Assembly: GCA_947170465.1 (NCBI GenBank)
Contig: CAMVTS010000008.1
Location: forward strand, 1 to 60,409
Source: an uncultured Clostridia bacterium
GTDB lineage: Bacteria; Bacillota; Clostridia; Oscillospirales; Acutalibacteraceae
Reading direction: 5' to 3'
DNA length: 60,409 nt
The notes beneath the pieces are model-generated. The model was not told where the DNA came from and did no database searches. It saw only the letters and a program-made list of their open reading frames with translations. Positions within the stretch are counted from its first letter, which is position 1, and the number at the start of each line of letters is the position of its first letter. Both the position numbers and the translations under genes were made by a program. Positions 34,005-42,160 of this stretch are shown one piece after another.

Positions 34005-35525
34005 ATGAAAAAACCTTTGATTTTGATGATTCTCGACGGCTTTGGCGTCGGCAAAAAGGGCGAGGAAGCCGCGAACGCGATTCTTGCCGCCAATACGCCG
34101 AACATTGACAAGCTGTTTGCAGAAAATCCCCTTACCCAGATTGGCGCCTCCGGCATGGACGTCGGTCTGCCCGACGGTCAGATGGGTAACTCCGAGGTAG
34201 GTCACACCAACATCGGCGCCGGCAGAATTGTCTATCAGGAACTGACGCGCATTACCAAAACCATTCAGGAGGACAAGCTCAAGGATAATGAGGAGATTGT
34301 CGCCGCGATGGATAACGCGCTGAAAAACGGCACGGCACTTCACCTGATGGGTCTGCTCTCTCCCGGCGGCGTTCACAGCCACCTGACGCACCTTTACGGT
34401 ATTCTGGAGCTTGCCAAGAAGAAGGGCTTGGAGAAGGTCTATATTCACGCCTTCCTCGACGGCAGAGACGTGCCGCCCTCCAGCGCCGCGGAGTACATGG
34501 AAGAGTGCGTGAAGAAGCTCGATGAAATCGGCGTCGGCAAAGTCGCCACCGTGAGCGGCAGATATTACGCCATGGACAGAGATAACCGCTGGGAGCGTGT
34601 TGAAAAGGCATATGCCGCGATGGTCTACCGCGAAGGCGTTGAGGCGGAGTGCCCCGTCTGCGCGATTAAAAATTCCTACGAAAACGGCGTGACCGATGAG
34701 TTTGTTGTTCCCTGCGTCGTCAAGGGCGGCGAAGCCATTCAGCCGAACGACAGCGTGATTTTCTACAACTTCCGTCCGGACAGAGCGCGTGAAATCACCA
34801 GAACCCTTGTTGACGATGATTTCAAGGGCTTTGAGAGAAGAAACGGCCGTTTTCCGCTGTACTACGTCTGCATGACGCAGTACGACGCGACCATGCCCAA
34901 CGTGCATGTCGCCTTCAAGCCGCAGACCCTGGTGAACACCATGGGCGAGTACATCTCCTCCCTCGGCATGAATCAGCTCAGAATCGCCGAGACCGAGAAG
35001 TACGCGCATGTCACCTTCTTCTTTAACGGCGGCGTTGAGAAGGTCTATGAGGGCGAGGACAGAATCCTTGTGAAATCTCCCTCTGTCGCGACCTACGATT
35101 TGCAGCCCGAAATGAGCGCTTACGAGGTCACTGACAAGCTCGTTCCCGCGATTAAGAGCGGCAAATACGACATGATTATCCTCAACTTCGCCAACTGCGA
35201 TATGGTCGGTCACACCGGCGTATTTGAAGCAGCTGTCAAGGCGGTTGAGGCGGTTGACGACTGCGTTGGCAAGGTTGTCGGCGCTATCCGTGAGATGGAC
35301 GGCGTGGCGATTATCACTGCCGACCACGGCAACGCGGACAAGATGATTGACGAGGACGGTTCTCCGTTCACCGCACATACCACCAATCCGGTTCCCTTCT
35401 GCGTTATCGGCTATGACTGTCAGCTCCGTGAAGGCGGCGTGCTGGCGGATATCGCGCCCACCATGCTCAAGATCATGAACCTGCCGCAGCCTGCGGAAAT
35501 GGATGGCAAGTCCATTATCATTTAA
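34005..35525 (+). CDS. gpmI: 2,3-bisphosphoglycerate-independent phosphoglycerate mutase
   Basis: The 506-residue alkaline-phosphatase-superfamily enzyme interconverts 3- and 2-phosphoglycerate with two Mn ions. The first metal site is ILMILDGFG, the phosphorylated Ser lies in GQMGNSEVGHTNIGAGR, substrate contacts are in FLDGRDVPP and YNFRPDRAREI, and the later metal ligands are in NFANCDMVGHTG and ITADHGNADKM. AAAGGGG precedes the ATG. It is the last gene of the glycolytic run; enolase and gapdh are not in the window. Confidence 0.97.
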   Translation: MKKPLILMILDGFGVGKKGEEAANAILAANTPNIDKLFAENPLTQIGASGMDVGLPDGQMGNSEVGHTNIGAGRIVYQELTRITKTIQEDKLKDNEEIVAAMDNALKNGTALHLMGLLSPGGVHSHLTHLYGILELAKKKGLEKVYIHAFLDGRDVPPSSAAEYMEECVKKLDEIGVGKVATVSGRYYAMDRDNRWERVEKAYAAMVYREGVEAECPVCAIKNSYENGVTDEFVVPCVVKGGEAIQPNDSVIFYNFRPDRAREITRTLVDDDFKGFERRNGRFPLYYVCMTQYDATMPNVHVAFKPQTLVNTMGEYISSLGMNQLRIAETEKYAHVTFFFNGGVEKVYEGEDRILVKSPSVATYDLQPEMSAYEVTDKLVPAIKSGKYDMIILNFANCDMVGHTGVFEAAVKAVEAVDDCVGKVVGAIREMDGVAIITADHGNADKMIDEDGSPFTAHTTNPVPFCVIGYDCQLREGGVLADIAPTMLKIMNLPQPAEMDGKSIII

Positions 35526-35542
35526 TTCTTTATTAGAAATTT

Positions 35543-35573
35543 AGACAGTCCGGAAACGGACTGTCTTTTTTCT
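35543..35573 (+). terminator. terminator of the glycolytic operon
   Basis: AGACAGTCCG / CGGACTGTCT with GAAA tetraloop and a T-run. Confidence 0.9.
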
Positions 35574-35601
35574 TGCATATAGGGTTCGTTTGCTGTATAA
35601 T
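35573..35601 (+). promoter_or_regulatory. promoter of the ABC exporter operon
   Basis: TTGCAT (35573-35578), 17 bases, TATAAT (35596-35601), directly after the gpmI terminator. Confidence 0.75.
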
Positions 35602-35631
35602 AGAACTATCAACACGCAAAGGAAAATATCT

Positions 35632-37371
35632 ATGTTCAAGCTGAGAAGATTTCTGGACAATTACAAAAAAGAGGTCATCATCGGACCGCTGTGCAAGCTG
35701 TTTGAGGCGATACTGGAGCTGCTGGTGCCGCTGGTGATGGCGAACATTATCGACGTGGGCATCAACGAGCTGCACGATGCCGGCTATGTGCTGAAAATGG
35801 GCGGCTTGATGGTACTGCTGGCGGCGGCGGGACTGACAAGCGCTCTGTTCTGTCAGTATTTCGCTTCCAAAGCCTCTCAGGGCGCCGGTACCGCGATTCG
35901 CAGCGCGCTCTTCCGGCACATCAACTCTCTCTCCTACGCGGAGCTTGACAAGCTGGGAACGCCGTCGCTGATTACGCGCATTACCAACGACACCAACCAG
36001 GTGCAGCAAAACATCGCCATGATGATTCGCCTGCTGACGCGCGCGCCGTTTATCGTCATCGGTTCGCTGGTGATGGCGATGACGATCAACCTGCCGCTGT
36101 CGCTCATCTTTTTTGCGGCGGCGCTGCTCATCGGGCTGACGCTCTGGTTCGTCATGACAAAAAGCGTGCCGATTTACGCGGCAATGCAGAAAACACTGGA
36201 CAAAATCGGCTTGCTCTCGCGCGAAAATCTGGCTGGAAGCCGCGTCATACGCGCGTTTTCCAAGCAGAAAAGCGAAAAGGAACGGATTGACAACGCCACG
36301 GAGGAATTTGAGAAAATCGCCCTGCGCGTCAGCCGTCTCTCGGCGCTGCTCAGCCCGGTAACTTACGCGGTGACGAATATCGCGATTATCGCCATTGTCT
36401 GGTTCGGCGCGGTGAACGTCAACGCCGGCAACATGCACACCGGCGATATTGTGGCGCTCGTCAGCTATATGACGCAGATTTTGCTGGCGATGATTGTCGT
36501 CGCGAATCTGGTGATTCTGATGACAAAAGGCAGCGCCAGCGCCAAGCGAATCAATGAAGTGTTGGAGACGGCACCGAGTATTTCTGAAACAGAAACGAAT
36601 GATATTTCTATAATAGAAAATAATCGCACTCCAAAAATTGCCTTTCAGCATGTGCACTTCAACTACGGAGACGGCGACGACGAGCTGACCGATATTGATT
36701 TCACCATACAGAAGGGCATGACGGTCGGTATCATCGGCGGCACCGGCTGCGGTAAGTCCACACTGATAAACCTGATTCCGCGGTTTTATGACGTGACAGA
36801 AGGCGCTGTTTTCGTGGACGGCATAAACGTAAAGCAGTACGGCTTTGAGCGGTTACGAAAACAGATGGGCATGGTGCCGCAGCAGAGCGTGCTGTTCAGC
36901 GGTACCATCCGGCAGAATATGCGCTGGCAGAAGCATGACGCGACGGACGAGGAAATTGTCCGCGCCCTGAAAATCGCCCAGGCGTATAAATTTGTGGAAA
37001 AGTTGCCCGATGGTCTGGACAGCCGCGTGGAACAGGGCGGCAGGAATTTCAGCGGCGGTCAGAGACAGCGCCTGTGTATCGCGAGAGCGCTGGTTGGTTC
37101 ACCTGACCTCTTGATTCTCGATGACAGCTTCTCCGCGCTTGACTTTGCGACGGACGCGGCGCTGAGAAGAGCGCTTGCGGAAAACACGCAGGATATGACG
37201 GTCATTATCGTCACCCAACGGTGCTCAACGATTAAGAACGCGGATTTGATTCTGGTGATGAGCGACGGTCAGCTTGTGGGCAAGGGTAAGCATGACGAGC
37301 TGTTTGAATCCTGCGAGGTCTACCGCGATATCTGCCTGTCGCAGCTTTCCGATACGGAGGTGAGACGATGA
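35632..37371 (+). CDS. heterodimeric ABC exporter, degenerate-site half
   Basis: The 579-residue protein fuses six membrane helices (residues 1-~310) to one nucleotide-binding domain (~345-579). Walker A is GGTGCGKST and the signature is FSGGQRQR, but Walker B ends LLILDDS (Asp where the catalytic Glu should be) and the H-loop His is Gln (VTQRCST). These changes mark the non-catalytic half of TM287/288-, BmrCD- or LmrCD-type exporters, which expel drugs, lipids or peptides. The ATG at 35632 has AAAGGA upstream. It overlaps its partner gene by 4 bases. Confidence 0.93.
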   Translation: MFKLRRFLDNYKKEVIIGPLCKLFEAILELLVPLVMANIIDVGINELHDAGYVLKMGGLMVLLAAAGLTSALFCQYFASKASQGAGTAIRSALFRHINSLSYAELDKLGTPSLITRITNDTNQVQQNIAMMIRLLTRAPFIVIGSLVMAMTINLPLSLIFFAAALLIGLTLWFVMTKSVPIYAAMQKTLDKIGLLSRENLAGSRVIRAFSKQKSEKERIDNATEEFEKIALRVSRLSALLSPVTYAVTNIAIIAIVWFGAVNVNAGNMHTGDIVALVSYMTQILLAMIVVANLVILMTKGSASAKRINEVLETAPSISETETNDISIIENNRTPKIAFQHVHFNYGDGDDELTDIDFTIQKGMTVGIIGGTGCGKSTLINLIPRFYDVTEGAVFVDGINVKQYGFERLRKQMGMVPQQSVLFSGTIRQNMRWQKHDATDEEIVRALKIAQAYKFVEKLPDGLDSRVEQGGRNFSGGQRQRLCIARALVGSPDLLILDDSFSALDFATDAALRRALAENTQDMTVIIVTQRCSTIKNADLILVMSDGQLVGKGKHDELFESCEVYRDICLSQLSDTEVRR

Positions 37372-39107
37372 AAAATCCCTCTGTTAAAAAACTCCTGGAG
37401 CGCGTCAAGCCGCACAAAGGGCTGCTGGCGCTGGCACTGCTGACGGCGGTGGTGAGCATTTCACTCACGCTCCTGATTCCGGTTTTAATCGGCGCAGCAA
37501 TTGATAATATCATTGCGCGCGGCGAGGTCTATTTTGAGGCGGTTGCGCAGATTCTGCTGTATATCGCTGTCGCTATCGGCGGTGTTGCCGTTTGTCAATG
37601 GCTGATGAACTATTTTGTCAACGTCATCAGCTACCGCATTGTCCGCGATTTACGGCGCGATATCTTCCGCAAATTCAACACCGTCCCTCTCTCCTACACC
37701 GATACCCACGCGCACGGCGATTTAATCAGCCGCGTGATTAACGACGTGGACGCGATTGGCGACGGTCTCACACAGGTTTGTCTGCAATTGTTCTCCGGGG
37801 TGGTCACCATTGTCGGAACCTTGATTTTTATGCTCGCCATTGACTGGCGGATTGCGCTCGCGGTCTTTATTCTCACGCCGCTGTCGCTCTTTCTGGCGGC
37901 ATTTATCGGCAGGCTGACGCACAGAACCTTTACCGAGCAGCAGGTTTTGCAAGGCGAGATTTCCTCTTATGTGGAGGAACATGTCGGCAATCAGCGGATT
38001 GTCAAGGCGTTTTCCTATGAGAAACGCGCTTATGAGGGCTTTGAGGAATACAACCAACGCTTATTGAAGGTTGGCTTCCGGGCGCAGTTTGCCGGCGCTC
38101 TCGCCAATCCCAGCACACGCTTTGTCAACGCGCTTGTCTATGCCGCCGTCGCGGTGTTCGGCGCGATTACCGTACTCTCCGGCGGTCTGACCATCGGCGG
38201 ACTCTCCACCTTCCTCACCTACGCGAATCAGTACACCAAGCCCTTCAACGAGGTCACCGGCGTACTGACGCAATTGCAGACCGGTCTTGCCGCTGCGGAA
38301 CGTGTGTTCCAGACGCTGGAAGCAAAGGACGAAACGCCGGATGCCGATACAGTCAAGCCCGATGCAAGCTGCAAAGGAAACGTAAAATTTGAGGATGTCA
38401 GCTTCTCCTATCTGCCGGAAAAACCGCTGATTCAGCATTTCTCCCTTGACGTGCCAAGCGGCTGTCATGTGGCGATTGTCGGTCCCACCGGCTGCGGCAA
38501 AACGACCTTGATTAACCTGCTCATGCGATTTTATGAGGTCAACGACGGCCGGATTCTGCTCGACGGCATTGATATCCGCGACCTCGGCCGTGACGCGCTG
38601 CGGCGCTGTTACGGCATGGTGCTGCAGGAGAGCTGGCTGTTCCGCGGAACAATCATGGAAAATCTGCGCTACGGCAACGGAAACGCCACCGATGACGAGG
38701 TGATTGCCGCCGCTAAGGCAGCTCACGCGCACAGCTTTATCCGCCGTATGCCGCAGGGCTATGACACCGTTGTCAGCGAAGGAGGCGGCAATCTCAGTCA
38801 GGGACAAAAGCAGCTGCTCTGTATCGCGCGCGCCATGCTTACCAATCCGTCGGTGCTGATTCTGGACGAAGCGACCTCCTCCATTGATACCCTCACTGAA
38901 ATCCGCGTACAAAAGGCATTTGCCAAGATGATGAAGGGCAGGACGAGCTTTGTTGTGGCGCACCGGCTGTCCACCATTAGGGAAAGCGACGTGATTCTGG
39001 TGATGAAAGACGGCAATATCATTGAACAGGGCAGTCATGAGGAACTGCTGAAAAAAGGCGGCTTCTACACCAACCTCTACAACGCGCAGTTTGCCGGACA
39101 AGAATAA
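37368..39107 (+). CDS. heterodimeric ABC exporter, catalytic half
   Basis: The 579-residue partner also has six membrane helices and one nucleotide-binding domain: Walker A GPTGCGKTT, Walker B LILDEAT with the catalytic Glu, and the H-loop His in VAHRLST. Its signature is LSQGQ rather than LSGGQ, as is usual for the partner of a degenerate half. The pair therefore has one hydrolytic site and one degenerate site. The substrate is unknown; the usual guesses are hydrophobic drugs or lipids. Translation is coupled to the first half by the ATGA overlap. Confidence 0.93.
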   Translation: MKNPSVKKLLERVKPHKGLLALALLTAVVSISLTLLIPVLIGAAIDNIIARGEVYFEAVAQILLYIAVAIGGVAVCQWLMNYFVNVISYRIVRDLRRDIFRKFNTVPLSYTDTHAHGDLISRVINDVDAIGDGLTQVCLQLFSGVVTIVGTLIFMLAIDWRIALAVFILTPLSLFLAAFIGRLTHRTFTEQQVLQGEISSYVEEHVGNQRIVKAFSYEKRAYEGFEEYNQRLLKVGFRAQFAGALANPSTRFVNALVYAAVAVFGAITVLSGGLTIGGLSTFLTYANQYTKPFNEVTGVLTQLQTGLAAAERVFQTLEAKDETPDADTVKPDASCKGNVKFEDVSFSYLPEKPLIQHFSLDVPSGCHVAIVGPTGCGKTTLINLLMRFYEVNDGRILLDGIDIRDLGRDALRRCYGMVLQESWLFRGTIMENLRYGNGNATDDEVIAAAKAAHAHSFIRRMPQGYDTVVSEGGGNLSQGQKQLLCIARAMLTNPSVLILDEATSSIDTLTEIRVQKAFAKMMKGRTSFVVAHRLSTIRESDVILVMKDGNIIEQGSHEELLKKGGFYTNLYNAQFAGQE

Positions 39108-39116
39108 ATATAGAAC

Positions 39117-39174
39117 CCTCCGCATAGGATTAGTAATACTAAACTGTAATACTAAACTGTGCGGAGGTTTTGTT
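39117..39174 (+). promoter_or_regulatory. hairpin that can hide the ribosome site of the next gene, with tandem repeat in its loop
   Basis: CCTCCGCA (39117-39124) pairs with TGCGGAGG (39160-39167), which contains the GGAGG of the gene at 39175; TTTTGTT follows. The 35-base loop holds two exact 13-base copies of TAATACTAAACTG (39134-39146, 39147-39159) and the dyad TTAGTAATACTAA (39130-39142). It can act as a terminator for the exporter operon, as a translational block, or as an operator. Confidence 0.6.
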
Positions 39175-40020
39175 ATGATTACGGCATTCAGTGTGAAGAT
39201 ACCCGAAAAAGAAAACGGCATTAAAGGACTTGCCCGTCGGCTCAGGCGCGACAAGGTGGACGTGACGGTGAAACGCGCAAGAGGTGTGAATCTGCGGCAC
39301 GTCGTCTACACCAGCTACAGCGGTCAGGTGCGCCTGGAACGCACGGACAAGGCAATCGGTGAGCAGCGAAGTCAGCTTTTATGCTCCGAAAAGCTGATTT
39401 TCCCAAACCACAGCGGCTATAAACGTTTTTATTCCGCCTCCTTTTCGGCGCGGATGTGTACCAATTTCGCACTGATGGTGTTGAAGGAATGTACATACGC
39501 ACATGAGCTGCGGCTGGGGTTATTTGACCCGCGTGCTGTCGCAACAGATTTTGCGCTGAAGGCACTGGATTATATTAACTGTCCGCTGATTATCACAGAA
39601 AATCACGAGCCTTACGAACTGACGCGCGACAGGGCGCTGCATGAAAGCGGCGCTGCGATTACCATTACCAAAAACCTGTCAGAACTTGAACAATGTGATC
39701 TGATACTCGCGCCGACGCAGCTGGAAGTAACCCTGCCCCTGAGCAGGACAGCAATCCTGCTGACAGTCGGTGAACCGAGGTGTGAACAGTACGCTGAATG
39801 CTACTACCATTATTCCTTCCGGACACCCAACGGCTTTGACGAAATCAAGCCGAAGGAACTGAGCACCGAATACTTCTGCTCCGCCCTCTACACTCTCGGA
39901 GCGCAATATGAGCTCGGCAGTATTGTGCCGCTGAGCTGCAGCGGAAAAGCCGGCTCCCAGACCGTGAAATCGCTCGCCAATCTGCTTGACATTCACACTA
40001 AAAAAGCATATAATAAATGA
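39175..40020 (+). CDS. unknown protein upstream of greA
   Basis: The 281-residue soluble product is not recognised. The N-terminal ~100 residues are basic (LARRLRRDKVDVTVKRARG); the second half alternates strands and helices in a Rossmann-like way (LRLGLFDPRAVATDFALKAL, CPLIITEN, CDLILAPT, AILLTVGEP). No catalytic motif stands out. GGAGG lies 7 bases before the ATG, inside a predicted hairpin stem. The perfect consensus promoter of greA lies within its last ten codons. Its place between an exporter and greA-lysS gives little hint of function. Confidence 0.7.
   Translation: MITAFSVKIPEKENGIKGLARRLRRDKVDVTVKRARGVNLRHVVYTSYSGQVRLERTDKAIGEQRSQLLCSEKLIFPNHSGYKRFYSASFSARMCTNFALMVLKECTYAHELRLGLFDPRAVATDFALKALDYINCPLIITENHEPYELTRDRALHESGAAITITKNLSELEQCDLILAPTQLEVTLPLSRTAILLTVGEPRCEQYAECYYHYSFRTPNGFDEIKPKELSTEYFCSALYTLGAQYELGSIVPLSCSGKAGSQTVKSLANLLDIHTKKAYNK
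39986..40014 (+). promoter_or_regulatory. perfect consensus promoter of greA-lysS, inside the upstream coding region
   Basis: TTGACA (39986-39991), exactly 17 bases, TATAAT (40009-40014). It overlaps the last codons of the unknown gene, so greA-lysS is transcribed independently. Confidence 0.8.
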
Positions 40021-40060
40021 GTGTGTAAACAAATCATACCAAACGAAAGGAAGTTTTAAT

Positions 40061-40543
40061 ATGGCAGCTAAACCGACCATGATTACGGCGGAGGATATGA
40101 AAAAGCTCGAGGAAGAGCTTGAATTTTTACAAAATGTCAAGCGTAAAGAAATTGCCGAGAAAATTAAGGTTGCGCGTTCCTACGGCGACCTTTCCGAGAA
40201 CAGCGAATATGACGACGCGAAAAACGAGCAGGCGATTATCGAGGCGAGAATCACCACCATTGAGGCGATTCTGAAAACCGCCGTCCTGATTGACGAGTCC
40301 GAGAACTCCAACGAGCGCGTTCACCTCACCTCTGTTGTCACCATTGAGATGATTGCCACCGGCAGACAGATGACCTACACCATCGTCGGTTCCGGCGCGA
40401 ACGCTGCCAACCCCAAGGAGGGCAAAATCTCTGACGAAAGCCCCATCGGCGCCGCGCTGATGGACAAAAGCGTCGGCGACGTCGTCGAAGTGGAAACTCC
40501 CGGCGGACTTGTGGCAATTAAGGTCATTGAGATTTCAAAATAA
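40061..40543 (+). CDS. greA: transcription elongation factor GreA
   Basis: The 160-residue factor enters the RNA polymerase secondary channel and stimulates cleavage of backtracked RNA. The N-terminal coiled coil carries the acidic tip in ARSYGDLSENSEYDDAK, the conserved GreA signature; the C-terminal FKBP-like domain holds ISDESPIGAALMDKSVGD. The length is normal. AAAGGAAG precedes the ATG at 40061. lysS follows 21 bases later, a common clostridial arrangement. Confidence 0.96.
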   Translation: MAAKPTMITAEDMKKLEEELEFLQNVKRKEIAEKIKVARSYGDLSENSEYDDAKNEQAIIEARITTIEAILKTAVLIDESENSNERVHLTSVVTIEMIATGRQMTYTIVGSGANAANPKEGKISDESPIGAALMDKSVGDVVEVETPGGLVAIKVIEISK

Positions 40544-40564
40544 TTCGATAAAGGAAGTATAAGA

Positions 40565-42049
40565 ATGGGTAACAAGCCACAGCAGGCAAACACCAGCGAC
40601 GTGATTCAGGTGCGTTATGATAAGCTCGCCGCGCTCAGAGAAGCCGGCAGAGACCCCTTTGTCATCACCACCAGCGACCGCGATGTGTATACGGAAACCG
40701 TTAAGAATAACTTTGAGGAATACGAGAACAAGGACGTCTGCGTTGCAGGCAGAATTATGTCCAAGCGCGGCAAGGGCAAGGTTTCCTTCCTCGATTTGCA
40801 TGATAAGACCGGCAAGATTCAGATTTTCGCCAAGTTTGACGACCTCGGCGAGGAAGAGTACGCTTTCCTCAAAAAGTGGGATATCGGCGATATCGTTGAG
40901 GTCAAGGGCTTTGTGTTCAAGACACAGATGGGTGAGATTTCGATTCACGCCAAGGCGGTTCGTCTGCTCTCCAAGTCTCTCAAGCCCTTGCCTGAGAAGT
41001 ATCACGGTCTGACGAATACCGATCTCCGCTATCGTCAGCGCTATGTTGACCTCATCATGAATCCTGAGGTCAAGGATACCTTTGTCAAGCGCTCCAAAAT
41101 TATCGCGAGCATTCGCCGCTTTCTGGACGCGCAGGATTTCATTGAGGTCGAAACACCCATGCTCGTCGCCAATGCCGGCGGCGCTGCCGCAAGACCGTTT
41201 ATCACCCACTCCAACGCGCTTGACGAGGATTTCAAGCTCCGCATTTCTCTGGAGCTTTACCTCAAGAGACTGATTGTCGGCGGTCTGGAGAGAGTCTATG
41301 AAATCGGCAGGGTTTTCCGCAATGAGGGCGTTGATACCCGTCACAATCCGGAATTCACCCTGATGGAGCTGTATCAGGCTTACACCGATTACAACGGCAT
41401 GATGGAGCTGACCGAGAGTCTTTACCGCCATGTGGCGCAGGAGGTGCTCGGCACTACCAAGATTACCTACAATGGCGTGGAAATGGATTTGGGCAAGCCC
41501 TTTGAGCGCATTTCCATGCTTGACGCCGTTAAGAAATACGCCGGCGTGGATTTCAATGATATCCAGACCGACGACGAAGCCAAGGCGATTGCCAAGGAAA
41601 AGCACGTCGAGTTTGAGGACAGACACAAGAAGGGCGATATTCTCAGCCTGTTCTTCGAGGAATTTGCCGAGGAACACCTGATTCAGCCGACCTTTGTCAT
41701 TGACCACCCGATTGAGATTTCTCCGCTCACCAAGAAAAAGCCCGAGGATCCCAATTATGTCGAGCGCTTTGAGTTCTTCATGAACGGCTGGGAGATGGCG
41801 AACGCCTACTCTGAGCTCAACGACCCGATTGACCAGCGTGAGCGCTTTAAGGCGCAGGAAGCACTGCTCGCTCAGGGTGATGAAGAAGCCAACACCACCG
41901 ACGAGGACTTCCTCAATGCCCTCGAAATCGGCATGGCGCCCACCGGCGGCATCGGTTTCGGTATCGACCGTATGGTCATGCTGCTCACCGACAGTCCCGC
42001 CATTCGTGATGTGCTGCTCTTCCCGACGATGAAATCTTTGGATAAATAA
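40565..42049 (+). CDS. lysS: lysyl-tRNA synthetase (class II)
   Basis: The 494-residue enzyme has the N-terminal OB-fold anticodon domain (about residues 55-145; VAGRIMSKRGKGKVSFLDL) and the class II catalytic core: motif 1 around RYRQRYVDLIMNPEV, motif 2 GRVFRNEGVDTRHNPEFT and motif 3 GIGFGIDRMVMLLT at the end. AAAGGAAG precedes the ATG. It is co-transcribed with greA and ends in a long hairpin terminator. Confidence 0.97.
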   Translation: MGNKPQQANTSDVIQVRYDKLAALREAGRDPFVITTSDRDVYTETVKNNFEEYENKDVCVAGRIMSKRGKGKVSFLDLHDKTGKIQIFAKFDDLGEEEYAFLKKWDIGDIVEVKGFVFKTQMGEISIHAKAVRLLSKSLKPLPEKYHGLTNTDLRYRQRYVDLIMNPEVKDTFVKRSKIIASIRRFLDAQDFIEVETPMLVANAGGAAARPFITHSNALDEDFKLRISLELYLKRLIVGGLERVYEIGRVFRNEGVDTRHNPEFTLMELYQAYTDYNGMMELTESLYRHVAQEVLGTTKITYNGVEMDLGKPFERISMLDAVKKYAGVDFNDIQTDDEAKAIAKEKHVEFEDRHKKGDILSLFFEEFAEEHLIQPTFVIDHPIEISPLTKKKPEDPNYVERFEFFMNGWEMANAYSELNDPIDQRERFKAQEALLAQGDEEANTTDEDFLNALEIGMAPTGGIGFGIDRMVMLLTDSPAIRDVLLFPTMKSLDK

Positions 42050-42059
42050 TTGAAATTGT

Positions 42060-42105
42060 AACTCCCCGAAAACCGCTTACCTATGCGGCTTTCGGGGAGT
42101 TTTAC
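42060..42105 (+). terminator. terminator of greA-lysS
   Basis: ACTCCCCGAAA (42061-42071) pairs with TTTCGGGGAGT (42090-42100), with an inner CCGC/GCGG stem, followed by TTTTA. Confidence 0.88.
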
Positions 42106-42112
42106 GTAGGAA

Positions 42113-42145
42113 CACCCCTTCCGGATAACCGGAAGGGGTGCGTTT
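42113..42145. terminator. hairpin between lysS and the convergent amylase gene
   Basis: CACCCCTTCCGG (42113-42124) and CCGGAAGGGGTG (42129-42140) form a perfect 12-base stem with ATAA loop. It lies just downstream of the amylase stop on the minus strand and probably terminates that gene. Confidence 0.7.
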
Positions 42146-42160
42146 AATTATGCAATGAAA

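Noticed and set aside
33177..35378. 733-codon open frame on the minus strand
   Set aside because: It lies antisense to tpiA and gpmI, which are certain. Its residues are what the complementary strand of C-ending codons would give, and it has no ribosome site.
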